Below are positions 52,332 to 61,588 of a stretch of 64,000 nt of DNA, piece after piece. Under the pieces are notes generated by a model, which saw only the letters and a program-made list of their open reading frames with translations, was not told the origin of the DNA and did no database searches. Within the stretch, counting starts at the first letter, position 1. The number at the start of each line of letters is the position of its first letter. The position numbers and the translations under genes are program-made. The stretch covers positions 930,001 through 994,000 of the forward strand of contig JAGVRJ010000006.1 of assembly GCA_019059635.1 (NCBI GenBank), written 5' to 3'. Source of the stretch: Proales similis (lineage: Eukaryota; Rotifera; Eurotatoria; Ploima; Proalidae).

Positions 52332-53333
52332 ATGACAAGGGCGATCAACAGCAAAAGACTGTTAGTTTGCTTGACGCTTAGCATGTTAACCATGTTTTCT
52401 TTGTTGATTGTTGGCAAAGGAGTTCCCAGCGGAATTCGAATCCAAACAAGGACCTCAATAAAGGAAAAGAAAGTCTTTCGAGCTAATTACCACGATAAAC
52501 CTAAGCCGCTCATTGCCTTTTTCCATATACCAAAGACGGCTGGCACATCCTTCAACCGACAAGTAAGAAGATACGCAAGATTCATGTTTCGCTCTCCAGG
52601 AGAAGATGAACTGTGCTATAAAACGATGTTACGCAAATCAAGGGACCTCACAAATCTGACCGCAACGTTCTTCCGAGAACCTTCTGCCCATGTCTATTCA
52701 CAGTACTTGGAGTGCAGAGATGATGAGTGGGGCAAGTTGGTCACCAACAATACAGGCTTTCCGAGAGATCCGAGAGAGAACACCACCATCGGCTACGTGC
52801 CTGCTTTCACTCGCTGGCTGAATCACTTCGTGGCCCAGATTGATAGACTAAATAACTCTCATATCGCCGATATCTTAACGGACTTTAGCTGCTATCATCC
52901 GTACAACATGCAAACACGTTATTTATTCTGCGAGGGTGAAGGCGAAGAAGGACACCACACGACGAATGACGGGATTCTGAAGAGATATGAAGAAATAGAA
53001 CTGCGGGACACAGTGCGCGGCCTGTGGTTCTTCGGTCTAGTAGAGCACTACGACGCGAGCATCTGCATTCTCAAGTACCAGCTCGGCATGAGCATCGGAG
53101 AAGAGTGCGACTGTGAGAAGAGCAAGGAAGCGCTGGCGGCCGAGCGAGTTCGCATAACCCACGGAGTCGAGGATCAGCACCGGGTCGAAGACCTGCCTGT
53201 CCGCGTCCGTCAGTGGATCGATCTACTCACCAAAGACGACCAGCGCCTGTACTCGATTGCGCTCGAAGAGTTCATGGGTCGGGCGGCGTTCGTTTCGCGA
53301 CAGGCTGGCGTTAGATTGTTATGTATTTATTAG
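52332..53333 (+). CDS. Sulfotransferase-like type II membrane protein, copy C (intronless)
   Basis: One uninterrupted frame of 333 residues on the strand opposite to A, B and D. It has a short N-terminus, a signal anchor (LLVCLTLSMLTMFSLLIVG) and a stem, then FFHIPKTAGTSFN and TFFREPSAHVYSQYLEC, both intact. The C-terminal module is as in the other copies. Where A, B and D have a 73-79-bp intron with flanking KSKILLKF or KSALSRIRANF, copy C reads straight through (NNSHIADILTDFSCYHPYNM). The intron is therefore missing or was lost. Its last 150 residues are almost the same as copy D's. Similarity continues only about 25 bp beyond the stop (to AATAAG), then ends. It is probably active as far as motifs show. 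Confidence 0.82.
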   Translation: MTRAINSKRLLVCLTLSMLTMFSLLIVGKGVPSGIRIQTRTSIKEKKVFRANYHDKPKPLIAFFHIPKTAGTSFNRQVRRYARFMFRSPGEDELCYKTMLRKSRDLTNLTATFFREPSAHVYSQYLECRDDEWGKLVTNNTGFPRDPRENTTIGYVPAFTRWLNHFVAQIDRLNNSHIADILTDFSCYHPYNMQTRYLFCEGEGEEGHHTTNDGILKRYEEIELRDTVRGLWFFGLVEHYDASICILKYQLGMSIGEECDCEKSKEALAAERVRITHGVEDQHRVEDLPVRVRQWIDLLTKDDQRLYSIALEEFMGRAAFVSRQAGVRLLCIY

Positions 53334-53780
53334 CCAGAAGCAATTTTTCAATAAGCCGATCACTGACCAGATACTTTTTGAAACTCAAATTAGCTTGAGC
53401 TGTTAGTCTTTATCTAACAAGCTCGGCAGCCGGCCAGGTAAAATAAAGATAAAAGTAAGAAAAAAACAAAAGCATGCCTGCATTTTTTTTTGGATGAAAG
53501 AGTTAAGATTCATAAGATGTTCAAGTTGAGTGTCGATCAGACCATAGGCAGGCCATAGACAGAAAATTTAAAAGAGTTCAAAAATTCAACCGCCAAAACC
53601 ACCCGTTTGAATGGGCCTGACTGCTTACTTTTTTATTTACAGGGTTTCTATCAGAGAGCCGGAATATTATGGGGACTTGGTTTTAAAGAAGGAATTTTTT
53701 AGATTTTTGTCTTTTTCCAATAGTGAGTTCGTGCCGACTTTGAGTGAGCTTCAATAATTCGATTCCAGCAGAGTTGACTT
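53334..53780. other. Region between convergent copy C and SLD5
   Basis: 447 bp with AT-rich runs. No gene and no poly-A-tailed retrocopy signature recognised directly behind copy C. Confidence 0.5.
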
Positions 53781-54797
53781 CTAAATTAGCTCGATCTGGC
53801 CAGATTTAACATAGTTCGCCACAGGCTTGTAGCGCATTATAAACACGTCGTTCGGATCCATGTCGACGATTTCGTTCCTTTTTTTCTTTTTATAAGACAA
53901 AAGCGATTTAATCTAAGGGGTTGTGCACTCAAACCGTCCATCGGTGTCGTCCAGCAATATGCCGCTGATTTGATCTGCGGCGCGCAAAAACACGAATTTG
54001 TCCAAGTCAGGACGGGGCATGCTGACTGCTTCATTGAGATCTTGTAAATTCATCGGCAAATGGTCAAGTACGGCGGCACGCAAGTGCCCGCGAACGTTTT
54101 TTAAATACCTTTTTAAGGCGGTCGCGTTTGAGAAAATGCAATCGAAAATTCAACATGCAACACTCACTCGCATGCATAGGCGTATTCTTCAGCGCTTAGC
54201 TTGGCTGCCTCGTTCTTTGCGTCGTTCATGATATTGGCTGCTTGCTGCTCTATCTGAATCGAGAAATGATTGGGAAAACAAAATCTTGGAAAGCGCTTCT
54301 CAATTGGCTTACTCACCTTTTTAATTCTTAAACGAAGATAAGAATAGAGCATGTACTTGATTCTGTCCAACTCGAGTTTGTGGATAGCGATTCTGAAATC
54401 GCCTTTGCGCGCCGATGAAATGTTTGCCTCCATATGTTTGATCTGCTCGATTATACACTCGACAACGGCGGTCTGATGCTCGACCAGCTCCGGTGCAAAC
54501 TTTTCATTCAACCAGCACTTAAAAGAAAGTTGAATGATGCTGCTTCAATTCAATGTAACGGATTCAATTAACCTGTTTGAGTTTTTGGATCAACTGGGCA
54601 GGGGTGATTTCTTCTTCAACATTGTCTTCGTCTTCATCGATGATGTTTTCGCCGGCTATCGTATGCCCGTTGCCGTTTATAGTGTAATCGGTGGCATTAA
54701 AAGCTTGTTCCTCTTCAGAGTTAGAGACAGTCTCGTCACTCCTTCCTCTAACTGAGTCATTCGAAAAAAGGCTGTCGACCGACTGTTGACTCTCCAT
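53781..54797 (-). CDS. GINS4: GINS complex subunit SLD5 (GINS4)
   Basis: Five or so exons on the minus strand with short introns. From the N-terminus: an acidic start, EEITPAQLIQKLKQ then CWLNEKFAPELVEHQTAVVE, IHKLELDRIKYMLYSYLRLR, KLSAEEYAYACE, HLPMNLQDLNEAVSMPRPDL, DKFVFLRAADQISGIL and the end NEIVDMDPNDVFIMRYKPVA...SGQIELI. These match human SLD5 block by block (AWMNEKFAPELLE, SSYLRCRL, LSPEELAFAREF, VFLRVRE, SGAVQLI). SLD5 with PSF1-3 joins Cdc45 and MCM2-7 to form the replicative CMG helicase. ATG at 54797; the frame is open a few codons upstream but without ATG. The N-terminus is about 55 residues longer than in human. Confidence 0.92.
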
Positions 54798-55156
54798 ATC
54801 ATACACTCAAAAGAAATATATTTTTATTTGAATTATACAACCATGAGGGCAAAGATACAACAAAAGCTATTTTACTCAGTTGTTCGCCGATGAAAACCGT
54901 TCACCGCATATGCTTATTTATGTTGACGTTTCACGAAAAGTAACTGATAATTTTGTTTCGACTGAATAAAGGTTGTTTTTTAATTAAACAAAAATAAGAA
55001 ATCAAATTAATTTGAGACACTCTTCAACCAATTTATTTTTTTATTAACAGAACCGAGTGGGTAAATGAGTTTTCATTTTAATTATTTCAGCAACGGCAAC
55101 TACTGAAGCTGTGCATCGCTTACACAAATGAAAACTTATTTAAAAATTGCTTCTGG
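54798..55156. other. Region between SLD5 and copy D, including a shared family 3' flank
   Basis: The last about 50 bp (55107-55156) are the same as the 3' flank of copies A and B (GTGCATCGCTTACACAAATG onward), so the duplicated unit extends beyond the stop codon. The rest is AT-rich and unique. Confidence 0.6.
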
Positions 55157-56257
55157 CTAATAAATACATAACAATCTAACGCCAGCCTGTCGCGAAACGA
55201 ACGCCGCCCGACCCATGAACTCTTCGAGCGCAATCGAGTACAGGCGCTGGTCGTCTTTGGTGAGTAGATCGATCCACTGACGGACGCGGACAGGCAGGTC
55301 TTCGACCCGGTGCTGATCCTCGACTCCGTGGGTTATGCGAACTCGCTCGGCCGCCAGCGCTTCCTTGCTCTTCTCACAGTCGCACTCTTCTCCGATGCTC
55401 ATGCCGAGCTGGTACTTGAGAATGCAGATGCTCGCGTCGTAGTGCTCTACTAGACCGAAGAACCACAGGCCGCGCACTGTGTCCCGTAGTTTTTTATTAT
55501 CCGGTTTTTGAAGTAATGACCTTGCGGAAAGATGAAATCCTAGCTTTTCACAGATAAGAAATCGGGTCTGCATATTGTAAGGGTGATAACAGCGGAAGTC
55601 GCTTAAGAAGTTGGCACGAATTCGAGAAAGCGCTTATTATTTCAAAAATTTGATAGAAGGATATTGATAGAAGTTGGTTATAACTGGTCATCATATCACA
55701 GAAAATTTACCTGATTTATCAAGCATTGTAAGATATGGATCGGAGTTTTTAGAGCCCTTCAGTCTATCAATCTGGGCCACGAAGTGATTCAGCCAGCGAG
55801 TGAAAGCAGGCACGTAGCCGATGGTGGTGTTCTCTCTCGGATCTCTCGGAAAGCCTGTATTGTTGGTGACCAACTTGCCCCACTCATCATCTCTGCACTC
55901 CAAGTACTGTGAATAGACATGGGCTGAAGGCTTTCGGAAGAACGTTGCGGTCATCTTAGTGAAGCCTTTTGATAAACGCAGCAACTGCCGATAGCAGACT
56001 TCATCTCCGCCTGGCGAATACAACATGAATCTTGCGTATCTGCTTACTTGCCGGTTGAAAGATGTACCAGCAGTTTTGGGTATATGGAAAAAGGCAATGA
56101 GTGGCTTAGGTTTATCGTGGTAATTAGCTCGAGTAACTTGTACTTCTTTCACCGACTTGGAAAGTATAAACCGCTGACTCAGTGGAACCAAACTCAAAAA
56201 CATCAAGCAGACTGTGATTACTATTCCAAATATGACATAAAACAAAAGTTTGCTCAT
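55157..56257 (-). CDS. Sulfotransferase-like type II membrane protein, copy D
   Basis: Two exons: complement(55157..55632, 55711..56257) with a 78-bp phase-1 intron, 340 residues. The second exon has the same length (476 bp) as in A and B. Signal anchor LLFYVIFGIVITVCLMFLSL, then FFHIPKTAGTSFN. The second PAPS motif reads TFFRKPSAHVYSQYLEC, with Lys where all other copies have Glu; the Arg and Ser that normally contact the 3'-phosphate are kept. The GEEGHHTTNDGIL segment of A/B/C is replaced by an unrelated sequence (KLGFHLSARSLLQKPDN). The final 110 residues match copy C, while the MLYSPGGDEVCYRQ block matches copy B. Probably functional, acceptor unknown. Confidence 0.8.
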
Positions 56258-56580
56258 TTTATTATTGAATCAGAACCCAGAGTTTTGAAGCATTTCAGTT
56301 TGTTTCATCAATTTCCCAAAAAATGAGCTTTTATTGCCCAAAATTAAGCGATTTCACTCAAAATGTTGTCAGTGAAGCATGCGATCTTAAACATAATTTC
56401 TTAAAGGTCCTTTTCTTTTAAGAACATATAAAAATTTATGATTTCTAGGTCGTATTTTAACTTAAATAGTCAACAAGACTGATGTAATCAGAACGACAAG
56501 CTTACTAGGAACTAGGTCAAAGTCAACAACTGATTGAAAATAGTTAGATGAGAAAAAGAAGATAGATATCTCACAAGCAA
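56258..56580. other. Upstream region of copy D
   Basis: AT-rich intergenic sequence, presumably the copy D promoter. No gene-like frame. Confidence 0.5.
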
Positions 56581-56646
56581 TTAGTTTGCTTTATGCAAGA
56601 TTCTGAGATACGGATCGGAGTGATGAGACTCGTTCAGAGTGGCCAA
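56581..56646 (-). pseudogene. Relic of a further sulfotransferase-family copy (antisense fragment)
   Basis: Read on the minus strand, about 60 bp encode ATLNESHHSDPYLRILHKA. This matches the end of family exon 1 (copy A QLDELKGSNHSDPSLRIQAK; copy D LKGSKNSDPYLTMLDK). No other part of a gene accompanies it. It lies head to head with the + strand fragment starting at 56686, so an inverted copy was broken here. Confidence 0.5.
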
Positions 56647-56685
56647 GAAAGAGTTGAAAAGAAAAAGACCAAGGAAAAAGAAAAG

Positions 56686-56892
56686 ATGAGAAAAATAGTA
56701 AAACTTAAAAAGCTATTTATTTATGTGGCAACCGGATTTTTTTTCTTGAACTCCTCTCGGATCCTTCCTAACTTATCAGATCTCAGTGATCCAATAGGCT
56801 GGTGGGACTCGGCGAAAGAAACAAGAGTCGCTCGGATCCAATACGGTAGCCTAAATCAGTCTGTGATAGCCTTCTTCCATATACAGACAGGT
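56686..56892 (+). pseudogene. Truncated sulfotransferase-family copy (5' fragment)
   Basis: Begins MRKIVKLKKLFIYVATGFFF and runs to SVIAFFHIQTG, where similarity to copy E (59507 onward) ends inside the first PAPS motif (HIPKTAG becomes HIQTG). Sequence upstream of the ATG (from about 56646) is also the same as upstream of copy E (GAAAGAGTTGAAAAGAAAAA). A GT follows the break, and a pyrimidine-rich CAG lies about 80 bp on, but no family sequence continues. A 5' duplicate of copy E, almost certainly non-functional as an enzyme. Confidence 0.8.
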
Positions 56893-56967
56893 ATTTATTT
56901 GCTCTGCCCTATGAGTAGTCTTTCTCTGTAATAAAAATGTTTCTGGTTTCTGTTTTTATTCGACCAT

Positions 56968-58725
56968 TTACAGAGTACGGGTACAATCGACGCTGGAAAG
57001 CACTAACGATTGATGAGAGCTTGCAACTAAGCTGTCTAAAAGGCCCAGAGGTTCATGCTCATCAAACATTAGCAAGACGCGGCGCTCTGGTTCTATGTTC
57101 AAAATTGCTTCAACACTATTGGTTGAGCGAAAGCATGTGTAGTTGATGCTTTTAAATGATAAATTTTAAAGATTTGTCATCCAAGTAGTAGTTTTGCTTA
57201 AAAAACTTACACTTGCAGAACAAGGGCCGAACACACAAAACACTCTGCGAAAGCGAAGAGATCTCGAGAGTCACCCGATACACTTGAAGCATAGAGAGCG
57301 GGGAAGAGAATCAAAGCAATAACCGCAATCACCGTGTCCACGATCAGAATAAGGGAAAGCGCCTCGGACACATCGGTCCGGCTCACACATTTCGATACGA
57401 CCGAACGGACATAGCCGTATTGAAGTCCTGCTATCGAGGAGAGAACAGCGCCTGAAATAAGAACAATATTTAATTTCAACAAAATCCAGACACGTTTATT
57501 TGGATCTCTTACTCCAGTAGATGTGTTTTACTTCCGTGGCATAGATCAAGGAGAGGAGAGAAAGAGCACATGCTGCAATGGATGCGCTGCAGATCAGGAG
57601 ATCATTGACGAGTATGAACCGCGCTACAAATAGGGAGGCCAAGAGAGACAGTATGGTGGCGAATATGACGTAATTGGATATCTGCAGTGAATCGAAGCAG
57701 AACGGCGAGTTCATCACAAACAAAGTGAACACACTGCCGCTGCCGATGAGACCGAAATTGTAAAGAAAATTGGCGAGTAAAATCGAAAACAAGAGTAGAG
57801 TGCGAGTGTTGGCGTTGAAATAAACTGTGAGACAGCGGCTCACTCTGCGAACAGAACAAGAACGCAGTCTGTCAAGCATGCTTATATGTCGCAAGTCTCT
57901 CATGGACTCAGGCACGAGCAGCCATGTGTAAAAGAACGCTGTGAGCATAAGGATGAAGCTGGCCGCAAATAGCTGGGTGTAGCCGAACAGCTTTATAACA
58001 TGGCCACTGACGAAGGTAACACAAAGAGTGGCCGCCGTGTTGACTACATTCACCATGGTTATCCGAAACGAACGCGATCTCTCGCTCGTCTGATCCGAGA
58101 TATAGCAGAACAGTGAAAGAAGATAGACACCGCTGCTTCCGCTAAGACCTTCGACTAAAGCGCCCACGTAGAAAAGCCAGTCGGGCAGTTGGGGCCATAC
58201 GCATTGAACGAGAATGAGAGCGCATTTGATGCTCATTGCGCCCAGATATATGAGCATCAGAGTTTTTCGGCCCAGTCGTGAGCCGTTCGCGCCCAAAAGC
58301 GTTGTGCTTATAATGACAGGTAAGCCGAGAAATAAGGCGCTGACAAAGAACAAGTGCGCAGTCTGTTGTTGAGCCAACAGACGGATATCGCTTGCGTTCG
58401 GTTTGGCCAAGCTCCAGTTGACCGGCTCTTGACGGCAGCTCTCACCATTCAGGCCAACTGGTAAATTGCTGAGCCCGAATTGAAAAGTTGAGTTGAATTT
58501 TTCTGAGTCCGAGTTTAACAGACGAGTGTAGATACGGGCGTAGATAAATTGGCCCATGCAGAAGCCAAGGATGCTCGACGAAAGATTTTGAATGAAAGCA
58601 GCCGGTTCTATGATGAAAGTGCATTTGAAAACACTTTCCTCAACAAGACTGGCCGAGCTGGCGCTTCTCCTAGAAGAAAGCAGAGGCTTCGACTCGACTG
58701 AGCCATAGTTGCGTAGTGAATCCAT
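56968..58725 (-). CDS. MFS transporter of the SLC46 (proton-coupled folate transporter-like) family
   Basis: Two certain exons, about 57512..58725 and about 57211..57450, plus a probable third (56968..57148). The start MDSLRNYGSVESKPLLSSRR precedes EPAAFIQNLSSSILGFCMGQ and IYARIYTRLL. A lumenal loop with Cys and two N-glycosylation sites (NST, NAS) follows, then the MFS signature loop GANGSRLGRKTLMLIYLGAM. LYNFGLIGSGSVFTLFVMNS and LLVPESMRDL fit SLC46. The frame can stop at TAA 57207-57209, but the preceding AAGT|GTAAGT is a strong donor. A 62-bp intron then leads to a 59-codon open exon that completes the last helix and adds a tail with EPLGLLDSL. Substrate unknown; relatives carry folates, other small molecules or muropeptides. 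Confidence 0.82.
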
Positions 58726-59506
58726 GTTGCGATGCCCGCGCTTCTGTTCAACAATTCGCTTAAACAAATGCTTCTCTTTCGACGACGTTTATGTCTCTTG
58801 TGTGTGCGATTAAGTTGTTTCTTCTTTTTTCCTATTTTATATTTAGACTGTCCAAAAGCTCGGTCGCTCATAGAGTTGGTCGAGTTGAGATGAGAATGCT
58901 CAATGCTCATAGCCACACAGTGCGTAGCTTGATCGACTACTTTCTGGGATTGGCATGCTTATGCATGCGGCTCTCTTCTAACACGGCTTTTTCTAACCTT
59001 CTTATATTTGAATGCAACATTTAGAACGACCACAAGGCCGTTTATTTTCAGTCATTTTTGTTTGCTATTACGCAGATATGGCAATCTTTGGTTCTTAATA
59101 GAGCATTTTCACGCGGGCATCTGCCTCCTCATTCACAAGCTTGGCCTAGGGAAGTTGAAGCAAGGCGTTTAAACTAATTTGGTCAAAAACGCTTGCCCAA
59201 GAGAGAGAAAAGAAATTCTTGATTTCCACACTAAGCCACGACTTTTATTTCATTCCAAGATAGAGATCATGGCTTTCCAGAGCTCAGGCTACCCCGAAGC
59301 TATCTTTCATAGCTTTATAACCTGACAGAGTATGGTTTGAAAATTTATGTTTACGCATTAATGCTTCATTTAACTCAACTACTGAGGAACTTTTGGTAAT
59401 TTGAAGAGAACACAACATGGCTGCATCAATTTAATTTATTTGCAACCAAATTTGGAAGCAATACTAAGAAAGAGTTGAAAAGAAAAAGACCAAGGAAAAA
59501 GAAAAG
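58726..59506. other. Divergent region between the SLC46-like gene and copy E
   Basis: About 780 bp. The SLC46 promoter side is followed by unremarkable sequence. The last about 45 bp before 59507 are shared with the fragment at 56686. No gene. Confidence 0.5.
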
Positions 59507-60412
59507 ATGGGAAAAATAGTAAAACTTAAAAAGCTATTTATTTATGTGGCAGCCGGATTTTTTTTCTTGATCTCCTGTTGGGTCCTTCCTAACTTATCAG
59601 ATCTCAGTGATCCAATAGGCTGGTGGGACTCGGCGAAAGAAACAAGAGTCGCTCGGATCCAATACGGTAGTCTAAATCAGCCTGTGATAGCCTTCTTCCA
59701 CATACCCAAAACTGCGGGCGATTCTTTTAATGAACAGATAAGCAGATACGCAGCATTCCTGCTTCCATCTATATCGAAAGATGAAGTCACTCGCTGGCTC
59801 GATTTCTTTGTTGACCAGATACAAAGAGTGAAAAGCTTTTATGACTCTGATCGGGATCTGAGAATACCTCCGATCAAAGGTACATGTCTTAAAGATTATG
59901 CTTTTTGCTTTATTTTTTATAACTTTTTCATGATAATCATCCCCGGAAATAGGTGAAAAACCTATACCGAGGTTTGCTACCATCCATACAACATGCAAAC
60001 ACGCTATTTATTCTGCGACAAAATATACGCATGGGATATGTTTGTTCGTTGGATTCTAGAGAAGCATGAAGAACGAGAAGTGCGAGACACAGTGCGCGGC
60101 CTGTGGTTCTTCGGTCTAGTAGAGCACTACGACGCGAGCATCTGCATTCTCAAGTACCAGCTCGGCATGAGCATCGGAGAAGAGTGCGACTGTGAGAAAG
60201 GCAAGGAAGCGCTGGCGGCCGAGCGAGTTCGCATAACCCACGGAGTCGAGGATCGGCACCGGGTCGAAGACCTGCCTGTCCGCGTTCAACAAATGATCGA
60301 TATGCTCACCAAAGACGACCAGCGCCTGTACTCGATCGCTCTGGATGAGTTCAAGGGTCGGGCGGCGTTCGTTTCGCGACAGACTGGCCTTAGATTGTTA
60401 TGTCCTTTGTAA
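59507..60412 (+). pseudogene. Sulfotransferase-family copy E, internally deleted
   Basis: Exon 1 (59507 to about 59879) encodes a signal anchor (LFIYVAAGFFFLISCWVL) and the first PAPS motif FFHIPKTAGDSFN. It then jumps from SRYAAFLLPSISKDEV directly to TRWLDFFVDQIQRVKS. About 65 residues, including the 3'-phosphate-binding REPSAHVYSQY motif, are gone. Exon 2 (about 59972 or 59993 to 60412) is intact and family-like (YHPYNMQTRYLFCDKI..., GLWFFGLVEHYDASICILKY). The donor AAAG|GTACAT is in phase 1, as in the other copies, but the best acceptor (CGAG at 59971) needs phase 0. A stop at 59954-59956 excludes an earlier one in that frame. So it is probably a dead gene; a truncated expressed protein cannot be excluded. 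The very end changes to RLLCPL. Confidence 0.65.
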
Positions 60413-60618
60413 ATATGGATGGGTTTTTTTCAGGCTTACAAAAGGGTGCGTTTAAAAGATAATGAATAAAATAGAACAAGAATTCAAGCTCAATGTTAAA
60501 TTTGTTTTAATGCTTCTTGATTTAAATAAATAATGAAAAAGCAGGACATGAAGCGAAGCCCATTTTCAATCTGAAAGGCGAATTCTTTTGAATATATATG
60601 AAATAAGTTAATAGAAAA

Positions 60619-61362
60619 ATGCCCGATTGCCGAGTTTGCTGGATAAGGACGAACAGCGCTAGTCAACTTCAAGCTCATCTCAATTCCAAAGAGCATCTGG
60701 ACAGTGTTCGATTTCAAAACTATATAAAGATTAAACTAGGCGATGATTATTTGTTCTGTAGTCTGTGCTCAATCAAGGCCAATTCAATTGAGTCACTCGA
60801 AGAACACTGGACAAGTAGCAAGCATCGGCAAAAGCTGGCCGCTCGCGCAGAGATAGTCAGTACACCGATTACTCCGGCTTCGTCGTCGCCGCTGAGAAGA
60901 GACACACAGAGCTGTTTTGATCTAAAGGCGTTGAGTGGCCAAGTGTCTAAACTGAGCACATCTGAGTCGTTCTCGAATATAGTTCGATGTGAGATTTGCG
61001 GTGTTGAGACTAATTCGGCCTCGAATATGAACGATCATTTGAGAAGCAGAAAGCATTTAAATCGAGTTCAACTAGTTCGTCAGTTCCCAGCACTTATCAA
61101 AAGCCAAACTTGCACAGGCCTCGACACTCTTCTTAACGCCTCTTCTACTGCCACCAATAGTGTTCAGTGGCACAGCCCGCAAAATCGATCACTTGACTCG
61201 TCCTCATCGAGTATAGAACAGCAAAGCCTAGAATGCGATCGATTAAAATTGCGTGGTCCGTTTGTAAGCGAACAAATCAATCAACAAGGTTGGGAGAAAT
61301 TCAAAGTGGAATTTTTCCATTACATCACCGACAAGAGTAATGCCCAAGCGGCTCTTTATTAA
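60619..61362 (+). CDS. Matrin/U1-type C2H2 zinc finger protein
   Basis: Intronless, 247 residues. Three fingers of the Cx2Cx12Hx5H (U1-C/matrin/JAZ) type: CRVCWIRTNSASQLQAHLNS at the start, CSLCSIKANSIESLEEHWTS (about residue 48), and CEICGVETNSASNMNDHLRS (about 124), each ending H-x5-H as in KEH or RKH. Proteins with such widely spaced fingers (ZNF346/JAZ, ZNF385 groups) bind structured or double-stranded RNA and shuttle between nucleus and cytoplasm. The Ser-rich linkers and the C-terminal GWEKFKVEFFHYITDK region are not recognised. The exact ortholog is unclear. Confidence 0.85.
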   Translation: MPDCRVCWIRTNSASQLQAHLNSKEHLDSVRFQNYIKIKLGDDYLFCSLCSIKANSIESLEEHWTSSKHRQKLAARAEIVSTPITPASSSPLRRDTQSCFDLKALSGQVSKLSTSESFSNIVRCEICGVETNSASNMNDHLRSRKHLNRVQLVRQFPALIKSQTCTGLDTLLNASSTATNSVQWHSPQNRSLDSSSSSIEQQSLECDRLKLRGPFVSEQINQQGWEKFKVEFFHYITDKSNAQAALY

Positions 61363-61588
61363 ATCAAACAGTCTATATCTCTCTTTTTTCAAATAAAATT
61401 TAACAAATCAGATAAGTCGAAAGAAAGCCGCCACTCAATTAGAGACATCTGTGTGTAAAAATTCGGAAAGAGATTGAGTATGGAATTCGGTAACCATGGA
61501 AATCGAATAAATTAGGACAGAACGAGAACGAGCTGGAAATGATTTTCTCATTGAGATTTGCCCAGGTTGTAATTTCTGATCGAGCGAG

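Noticed and set aside
52332-53333. Copy C as a classic processed retrogene
   Set aside because: No poly-A tract or target-site duplication noticed and the 3' similarity ends before the polyadenylation signal; left as intron loss of unknown mechanism.
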